Shown here piece by piece: positions 56,913-64,000 of a DNA stretch of 64,000 bases. The notes below the pieces were generated by a model. The model worked only from the letters and a program-made list of their open reading frames with translations, did no database searches and was not told where the DNA came from. The position numbers and the translations under genes were made by a program. The stretch lies in assembly GCA_004352715.1 (NCBI GenBank), contig SCFE01000081.1, positions 1,239,925-1,303,924 of the forward strand, read 5' to 3'. Every line of letters begins with the position of its first letter. The first letter of the stretch is position 1. Source of the stretch: Hofstenia miamia (lineage: Eukaryota > Xenacoelomorpha > Acoela).

Positions 56913-57334
56913 TAGCGATGGGATCTGGATAGTAAATTGAATATACTGGATAACGGATAGTATATTGTTCATTCCTGAAGAATAACTTCATTTCTCAGTT
57001 AATAACCTCTTGCGAATGAAAACAAATATTTTGATGAAGTGTCCGAAGACAGCAAGTATTCAGCACACACGGAAATATATTGTCCAAATACACTACGTCC
57101 AGATATGACAGATATAATTTTTTTGTTGCATGACAACTCGTGTATCATGGAAAAATATAAATTTTCCTTTGACAATACCATTTAAAAAATCAAATTTTAT
57201 ATCAGAATTTAGCGATAATATTTCACATATGTTATCAAATAAAATCTAGTAAAGAACTTAAATTTTCTCGGATACGGGACATCCGGCTGTGTAATTGCCG
57301 ATTTTAATGGGTACCGGATTCCGATACATCCCTA
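56913..57334. mobile_element. Possible hAT-like MITE, 422 bp
   Basis: The ends TAGCGATGGGATCTGGATA and, inverted, TAGGGATGTATCGGAATCC are similar over the first 8-10 bases. The flanks GATTCACG and GATTAAAA agree at 5 of 8. Both ends carry GGATA/GGATT motifs. It is a weaker case than the other two hAT-like elements. Confidence 0.4.
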
Positions 57335-58379
57335 GATTAAAATTGATATACAAAAATGTCAGACTTTCTATATTGGCCACATTATGGTGTAAAAATTTTA
57401 TGTAAGAAAATTGCATTCAAAAAAATATAGTAGTTGAATTATGAATCACTAAAAATATACTATTTTAATATATTTGCTACAGTAAATTTCAAATAAAAAA
57501 TTTATTACTCATCCCTAATGTCAAAACCAATATGCTGTATTGCAGTACAGTGCCATTTGGCACTCAATAATAATGTTCTAAAAGATTTCAAAATACTATA
57601 TAAATTCACAATAGCATCAGTTTGCAACTACAGACATATTTTATCTTTTGTGACGATTTATCACAAAAATTGGGTCTGGGCAAAATCGGGGAATAACGTT
57701 AAAATTTTTTCGACTCCGTGACTAATGACTTTGCGCATGGCATGCCTCAATCGGATTTGGATATCTTTGAACATATTATGAAAAAGTTATGGAGTCAAAA
57801 CTATTAATAATATATATCAATTTCCAAATTTCAATATTTTTAAAGAAAAATAATCAATCTCTTTAACAGCAATACGTTTTAATTGAAATTTGAACATCGC
57901 ATTAAAGTATGTCCATACATTTATAAATTTCCTGATAGGCTTGGAGAAAGTTCTATTTAAATTTGGAAAACGGGTATCCTTTTAAGTGGACGCCAGACGG
58001 TTTAAGTTTTAATTAATACAAACATCTAAAACAACGTTATGTGATTTATTAGGACGTGAAAAATATTATTATTACTAAGAAATCTGTTTAGACAATTGTA
58101 GGAAACGAAAAACTTTCGAAAACTACCAGCATAATAATGTAAATGATATCCATGCATGTATGTAATTGCATATTGTAATGCATGTAAAGGGAACAAGCAA
58201 AACAAAGCTCACAACATGATTGAATACTGAACTGAACATGGTTCTCTTATGTAATCAAACCTTTAAGCAACACATGTTGGTAGTTCCCTTCGCCCCTCAT
58301 TAGGGAATAACAATGATGTCCCCCGTCAGAAAATCCTGGGTACGCCCCTGGCTGGCGTTTTATCATGCTCACCACAAAC
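57335..58379. other. No gene seen
   Basis: The frames at 57518-57721 and, on minus, 58247-58492 show no recognised domain. The latter overlaps the start of the gypsy remnant. Confidence 0.4.
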
Positions 58380-60770
58380 AAATCACTGTCAAATGATATT
58401 GTCATCAACAGCCAGCATGGCTTCAATGCTAACAAAATCGTTATCTTAGCATCCATTCTTAAGTGTAAAAATAACACTGTCACTATAGCCATCTTAAATA
58501 AAAGTAATGTTATTAAAAATTACACATGATAATATAACAATATCTGCAACCCCATTTATAAAAGTAATAATAAAAAGCCAAATCTGTGCTTTCACTAGAT
58601 ATCGTTGACAATCCATCAACAAATCAACCTACACTGGAAATAACAACAACCTCGCACCCTCACTTAACAAACAACAAGATTGACTCACTCAATGCCATCT
58701 TACAGAAACATCAGTCTGTATTTAATTTCGATATGATTAGCGTAGGGTAAGGCTATCAGTGAAGAACACGGTATCGATACCATAAATAACATACCAATTC
58801 ACCCAACAGGTTCGTCAAGTGCCAGAGCACTTAAAACAAGATTCTAAGATAATTACCGAATTACTCAATAACGGAATTATCCAACAATCTAAAAGCCCAT
58901 ACACTTCACCTACTGTCTTCATAGAACAAAATGACAAATGTTGCTTATGCATTGACTTCAGGAAGTTGAATAACATCACAAAAAGGACGCCTATGCTCTT
59001 CCTCACATTGACCAAATTTTATACACATCCTGCCGGAATTCATTCTTCACAGCATTAGACTTCTGCAAAGCGTACTGGCAGGTGCCAATGCGTAAAAGTG
59101 ATATCAAAAAACGGCCATCATAACATTATATGGCCTTTTCAAATGGCTTTATATGGCATTCGGGCTATGCAACCCCCAGCCACGTTTCAGCGATATGTTA
59201 TGAAAGTTTTCCAAAATGAAAACCATCAATTAGACAAAGGAATTGCCGCCTGTATTGACGATATATTAGTTGCTTCCACAAAACCATTCTTGATCACCTT
59301 CACACATTAGATAAAATTCTAGGGCTTCTTAAAATATCCGGCCTAAAATTTAATGGTAATAAATGTAAACTTCTACAAACATCCGTCATCTTCCTCGGCA
59401 GGCAGATACAAAAAAGCAAAATCACCTTAAAAGTGGATGCTTTTAGTGAAGTAATTAAACATATCACTGCTCCAAAAAATAAAAAAGATGTACAATGCAT
59501 CTTAGGGTTCTTTAATTACTACCAGATATTTATACCACATATTGTTGAAAAAATCATCCATATATCTAACTTACTCAAGAGCAAAACACCTTTCACATGG
59601 ACATGGGATCACCAGCAAGAATTAGACAAATAAAAATAGAGCTGCAACAACTGCCTAGCCTAAATACACCTGATGTTTCCAAAGAGTTCATTGACTGCAA
59701 TGCCAGTTCCGTTGCCATAGGCGCTGCACTTAGTCAAATCATCAACAGCATTGAATGCCTCATTCAATTTTTTAGCAGGAAACTTCGTCCAGCAGAATTA
59801 AATTATGGGTCCACGAAAGTTGAGATGCTCGCGCTTATTGAAAGTCTAAAAAAGTTCCGCTATTTTCTCCTCGGACAAACACATTTCATAGTCTGCCCTG
59901 ATCATTCCAGCATCAGCTGGCTCAAAAAATTTTCGGGTGACAAATGCAATATCATCGCCAGCTGGATTGAATACTTAACCAATTTCAATTTTACCATCAT
60001 CCACCACAAAGGTAAACAGCTCACCAATGCTGATCTATTAACAGCACTACCACCACGATACTGCAAAAGCAACAGAGGATAAAGTCCCCTTCCCTTTTAT
60101 CTCACAGTCAGCATATAACAACCTGCCGGATATCAACACTGATCAACAAGGACACCCGCTGCTACCTGTGTGCCTAAAAGAAGAAATAACCAAACAAGAG
60201 ATAATTAAACATCAAACCAACAACATGGAATTGCAGCAAATCATTGCAAAAATTAATAACCCACAAACAAAACTCAACAACATACTAACTAAATACTATA
60301 ATACGTACAATTGGAAATTAACATCAAATGGCCTCCTCTTTGTTGCTGATAAACATCACAACCGTACCGCACTGCTGGAATACTACAAATGTGACATAGC
60401 CAGAAAATGCCATGAGTGAAGCCACAACGGTATTACGCAAGCAGAGAATACTTAAAACACACAATTTATTATGCATAGGCATTAGTTCCATTATCTCCGA
60501 TATTCTTGACAAATGTACAATGTGCATTCTAACCAACACAGCACACTTCCCCCAGCAGCATGCTGAACTTCAGAAACTAACTTCATCCAGACCAAACGAT
60601 GTCATCCAAATCGACATAGAACCCCCTATCTAAGGATGATGAGGGGTACCAATATGTCCTAGTGATGGTGGACAACTTCACTAAATATGCACAAATGGTC
60701 CCCATCACCAATCAAACTGCATGTACTGTCGCCACAGCTATACTCCACACATGGATCGTTTGCTTTGGTC
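58380..60770 (+). pseudogene. Ty3/gypsy retrotransposon pol, degenerate
   Basis: The plus strand carries pol segments in canonical order. First is a protease C-terminal piece (VILASILKCKNNTVTIAILN, about 58436). RT follows: NGIIQQSKSPYTSPTVF (58870), CIDFRKLNNITKR (58950), FTALDFCKAYWQVPM (59045) and ACIDDILVAS (59250; the usual Tyr of YxDD is Cys). RNase H has DCNASSVAIGAALSQ, YGSTKVEMLALIESLKKF and DHSSISWL (59690-59940), and KGKQLTNADLLTALP marks its end. Integrase has CTMCILTN (zinc-binding end, about 60515) and YQYVLVMVDNFTKYAQM (60650). At least five frameshifts or stops break it, so it cannot make a functional polyprotein. No gag or LTR was found. The integrase core is interrupted by the inverted-repeat element downstream. 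Confidence 0.85.
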
Positions 60771-60862
60771 CAATGTAGAAGTAGCCCAAACTCACATGAC
60801 AAACATACCTGTCAGTGCGGAGAACCCTTTTTCCTCCCTCTGGTACCACTATGGAAGCCCTA

Positions 60863-61817
60863 GTAACACGAAGTTGTCTTTTGGACGTCCTTATGTTAAC
60901 ATTTATAGCCATCCAAAAGACGTCAATATCTGTCCTCATACTGGACACAAAAACGACGTAATTTGCTAATAAATAAAATGTTATTCATGATTTGCCACAA
61001 ACGTTTTGTATAAAGTTATTTAATTGTGATATCCTTCACCACATGCGATTTTTGTAACCATGCTTTTGAAATTTACTCACAATCACACTTCCTACTTATT
61101 TTGCTCACAAACAACATCATTATTATCATTTATAAAGAAGTCTTTTATAATAGTAATTTTGACACTTAAATATCACTTTTGTAAAGGTGCAAAATTTTTT
61201 ATATATTTGCTTTTTCATTAATTTCACTAGTATGCGTCTATTAAATTTTCATTAATATTTACATTTTAAGGTATTGTTGAAGTAATATATATATTTGCAT
61301 AAATCATTCCAACCTTTGTAAAATATTTATGTTTAAAATTAATGTATGTTTATCTTAAAAAATGGAATCATTCATTCAATCATAAATTTTCTATTCAATA
61401 TTATGTGACATTATAAAAAAATGATTAAACTTTGTTTAGAAACGTTAATATTTTTAAGAAAAATAGCAAGGAATAAAAAATTTTCAACGTTTTCAAGAGT
61501 GATATTAGATGTGTCAAAAGTAAAGCTATTAAATTCTTCTTTATAAATGATATTAGTGGCATAATTTGTAAGTGAAACTACTAGATGTTTGATTGTGTTT
61601 AAATATTAAGAAGCTCAGTAATAATAAACATATGTTGTAAACATTATCAGATTAAATTACCTTACTTCATTTGAAAGGGTTTTGGAAAATCATGAATAAT
61701 ACTTTATTTATTCGCAAATCATGTCGTTTTTGAGTCCACTATGAGGACAGATATTGACGTCTTTTGGATGGCTATAAATGTTGACATAAGAACATCCAAA
61801 AGACAAGTTCATGTTAC
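60863..61817. mobile_element. Long-inverted-repeat element, 955 bp
   Basis: Arms at 60863-60990 and, inverted, 61691-61817 are about 128 bp each and roughly 85-90% alike by eye. They start GTAACACGAAGTTGTCTTTT and GTAACATGAACTTGTCTTTT. Within each arm GTCTTTTGGA and TCCAAAAGAC form a further 10-bp stem. The 700-bp interior is AT-rich with no coding frame. No clear target duplication was found. Long TIRs like these occur in Mutator-like and foldback elements. It lies directly after the gypsy integrase remnant. One weak frame (..NIYSHPKDVNICPH..) is preserved in both arms. Confidence 0.6.
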
Positions 61818-62224
61818 AAGGGAGCAAAGGCGTTTTGAGCAGCCACTCAACCTCACTAAGTTCCTGCCACTGGTACAACTCTGGCAGCCAATTCACTAAG
61901 GGTTCTGAAATGGACATTGAACATTCTCTTAAATGTACTCAAACAATTGATCCTACAATATATGAAGAAACTATCTTACAAACTATTATCTTACCACAGT
62001 CAAAGAAATGCCGCCGCCACTCGTGCTCTCCCCTTAGCTCAATCTCCTCACTATTGCTGCTGAATTCTCACACAGTTGAAGATGAGACGAGTCAGTTGAT
62101 CAGCTTGGCATTGCTTTGTAAGATGGACTCAATGCTAAATGGTGAGTGTGCAAAAAATCATTCACTGAAACAGGGGTTGCTCTTTTCTGTGTGTTACACT
62201 TTTGGAAAACTTCACCTCAATTGA
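61811..62224 (+). CDS. Unrecognised 137-aa ORF, doubtful
   Basis: The frame begins at an ATG inside the outermost bases of the inverted-repeat element and continues into its flank. The product is Ser/Leu-rich with LSSCHWYNSGSQFTKG, PLSSISSLLLLNSH and SLALLCKMDSMLNG. No domain, signal peptide or splice signals stand out. Because the start depends on the transposon end, the frame may be fortuitous. The underlying sequence (61830-62230) is GC-richer than the surroundings and could be an older repeat. Confidence 0.25.
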   Translation: MLQGSKGVLSSHSTSLSSCHWYNSGSQFTKGSEMDIEHSLKCTQTIDPTIYEETILQTIILPQSKKCRRHSCSPLSSISSLLLLNSHTVEDETSQLISLALLCKMDSMLNGECAKNHSLKQGLLFSVCYTFGKLHLN

Positions 62225-62576
62225 ACTCCCTTATAACAAAAAGTTGTCAAGCTGGTATAATGGCTTTGTGACGGATCTCAGCTATTCAGAGAATCCGAAA
62301 TGCATGTTCTCAAAATTTGGTATAGCAGGGTCACACTGAGGTTGTTGATGGAACACTCTCCAATGTTTCTCCCACCTCTAAATCAATGTTAAAAGAGTTA
62401 GAACAGGTATGGGGTGGCATGTAACAATATGCCATGGTTGTCATCGTCAGCCAAAGTTGGTGTATGGGACGCGTTGTGAAGAACATGGGTCTGGTTTTGA
62501 GGTTGGGCCAGATCCCCGTCCCCTCTGGTAAATTGGGTATACAATGAAAACTTGCAAAGTCTGGCCTGGAGCGGCA
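62225..62576. other. GC-richer segment without clear frame
   Basis: Composition differs from the AT-rich background (GGGTCTGGTTTTGAGGTTGG, GATCCCCGTCCCC), but no frame is open beyond about 40 codons. It may be old retrotransposon sequence linked to the putative LTR that follows. Confidence 0.3.
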
Positions 62577-62753
62577 TGTAACATTAGCAGGTACTGGTTC
62601 CTAGTATTGGCCAGCTTACTCCCTTTTCGTGTTTACTAGTTACTAGTTGTTTGTGAATATTTTTAATATGTAGTGTATATAAGACTCCAAAGCATCTGTA
62701 AATAGAGAAATAGTTCAATTGAGTTCTCTTGTTCCATACAATTCTGTGCAACA
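62577..62753 (+). mobile_element. Possible solo LTR
   Basis: The segment starts TGTAACATTAGC and ends CTGTGCAACA, a TG..CA arrangement with an imperfect TGTAAC/GCAACA inversion. It contains TATATAAG at 62676-62683, consistent with a short LTR with its own promoter. No target duplication, primer site or second copy was found in the window, so this is tentative. Confidence 0.25.
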
Positions 62754-63259
62754 CCCATCTGATGCTACAATATATAATTTCATGCTTTGTACTGGAAAAG
62801 GACGACTTTGGGTGTATAAAGCATGGAAAATCAATTTTCCATAGAACAAAGCACAGGAATGCAATTTCAATGTTTTTTTGTTATTAAATGCAAAAAAAAT
62901 TATGTTGTGCTTGTTATTAGTATATACAATGAAGCTAAACCATAATTTTACACTTAGAAAATGTTTCCAATTTTCACAAATTATGGAAGTGTACTTTTCA
63001 ATCCTTTGCACAAACCTCTCTATTCACTTACACCTATAAAAGTATATATTGACAGAGGAAAATTTGCATTAAATTTGTATAAAATTTTGATTCAATACTC
63101 AAAATAGTTTTCTAATTGGCAACCAGTAAATGCTGCTTGTTCAGGACAAAAAAAATTATCCTATAGTCTTAAAAAGTGAAATGCAAAACATTTTTACCAT
63201 CAAAATATCTTATAATGAATAAAGCAAAAAGATTTTTGAAAAAATTTTTTTTGCAAACA
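62754..63259. other. No gene seen
   Basis: The minus-strand frame at 62715-63011 has no recognisable features. AT-rich sequence. Confidence 0.4.
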
Positions 63260-63260
63260 N

Positions 63261-63291
<31 letters not shown>
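63261..63291. repeat. (TA)n microsatellite after a single N
   Basis: A TA tract follows directly after the N at 63260, one more break at a (TA)n repeat. Confidence 0.85.
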
Positions 63292-63296
<5 letters not shown>

Positions 63297-63310
63297 GTTA
63301 CAGTAAGACA

Positions 63311-63340
63311 CTAACCTAGCCCTAGCCCTAACCCTACCCC
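63311..63340. repeat. Degenerate telomere-like repeat, CCCTAA/CCCTAG
   Basis: CTAACCTAGCCCTAGCCC is followed by TAACCCTACCCC: four to five imperfect hexamers related to the animal telomere repeat (CCCTAA on this strand). It is too short to be a telomere and sits next to (TA)n. Confidence 0.6.
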
Positions 63341-64000
63341 AAGGATGCATGATGGCTTAGTCAGCAACCTCAATTGGAATTTGGCTTAAATATATTACCA
63401 AATCCAAATTGTCTAATATACTTGCATTTATCTTAATTAATATAGTCAGGTTAAAATAGTGTAAATGAACCTTGATTATAGTGCAATGACTTTGTACTGT
63501 GGTAGTCATCATTAAGCAGTTTCTATGCCCCTTAGAACCTTATGTGCTCATGGTGCATTGTTCTAATTTCAGGGCAGTAAGTGAAGATGCATTGTTTAAC
63601 TGCTATGCATACAATTAGATTGTTAACATTGAGATTATTGTGACTCAGTTCCAGTCTTGCTTTGCCTAATCTATTGGAAACAATCTATATACATTTCATT
63701 CTTTTATTTCGTGATGAAATAATGATCCATGAAGATGGCCAATGCAAGGGAGGAGGAAGCAGAGTAAGAACCCCATCACAGAGTTGAGGTTGCTGATGTA
63801 TTTTAACATAACTTCATCTTAGGTTGTTTCTGCACTGCTTGACGACTTAAATTTATGAAAACAGTTTATTGCATTTACTTAACTTTGTTTACACTAATTA
63901 TTCTGTAAGTAAATAGTTTTATGGTTGTTTGTAATTAACAATAAAAATGATTTGTAAATTTGGCAACACTTTTGTCAAATTGTGATAGTCTTTTTGATGT
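63341..64000. other. No supported gene
   Basis: A short coding-like stretch, ATG..GGAGGAGGAAGCAGA at 63723-63756 followed by GTAAGAACC, could be a first exon with a donor. It is only about 12 codons long and has no confirming neighbour within the window. Confidence 0.3.

Noticed and set aside
60721-60969. Gene-like frames on both strands at 60712-60969 and 61708-61917
   Set aside because: They coincide with the inverted-repeat arms, so shared peptide NIYSHPKDVNICPH follows from DNA repetition and not from two genes.
63723-63756. First exon ending at GTAAGAACC
   Set aside because: Only about 12 codons with no neighbouring exon or promoter evidence inside the window.
1-64000. tRNA, rRNA or snRNA genes and CRISPR arrays
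   Set aside because: No cloverleaf-compatible A/B boxes, rRNA stretches or regular repeat-spacer arrays were seen on reading. The regular repeats present are microsatellites and short tandem duplications.

Overview
The window is AT-rich animal nuclear DNA. Coding sequence is sparse, (TA)n microsatellites and assembly gaps (runs of N) are frequent, and transposable elements of several classes are nested in one another. Candidate introns near 2.2-2.4 kb are only about 50 and 64 bp. Three predicted proteins (near 15.1, 25.5 and 51.2 kb) have uninterrupted reading frames. This fits an invertebrate with compact introns and a repeat-rich AT genome, such as a tunicate or cnidarian, but no marker fixes the phylum. 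Nothing here is bacterial or CRISPR-like.

Layout. 0-5 kb: a dispersed GGCTCGG repeat and a candidate plus-strand multi-exon gene (exon-like blocks 2045-2454 and 4275-4484). 5-15 kb: mostly empty, with a weak minus-strand exon cluster (6.9-7.5 kb), a possible piggyBac-type element and one end of a Tc1-type element. 15-19 kb: a small EF-hand gene beside a dead Tc1-like transposon; the block appears twice, joined by single Ns, which is probably an assembly error. 19-28 kb: Tc1 and hAT remains, a 1.38-kb hAT-like element with a perfect 8-bp target duplication, and an unrecognised 283-residue protein gene. 28-38 kb: several related non-LTR retrotransposons (LINEs), disrupted by three terminal-inverted-repeat (TIR) elements whose insertion sites can be checked against uninterrupted LINE copies or the LINE reading frame. 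37.9-39.3 kb: exons of an unrecognised host gene, one hit exactly at its 3' boundary by a 562-bp element. 39-43 kb: two degraded LTR retrotransposons on the minus strand. 43-46 kb: a region with two small proteins sharing a C-terminal domain, plus a repeated promoter-like module. 47.7-50.3 kb: further LINE copies. 51.2-52.9 kb: the best gene in the window, an intact protein with a Sec23/24-type zinc ribbon and a von Willebrand factor A domain. 53.7-54.3 kb: a broken gene. 55.6-57.3 kb: a short-repeat cluster and two hAT-like elements. 58.4-60.8 kb: a degraded Ty3/gypsy element that ends in a 955-bp long-inverted-repeat element. 61-64 kb: little coding signal.

How things fit together. The intact genes (EF-hand, 283-aa protein, zinc-ribbon/vWA protein) look like independent host genes with no shared pathway visible. 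The rest is a record of successive insertions: LINEs into host introns, then small DNA transposons into the LINEs and, once, into an exon edge. The least explained material is the 43-46 kb small-protein region and the non-autonomous elements with TIR-like repeats arrayed inside them.
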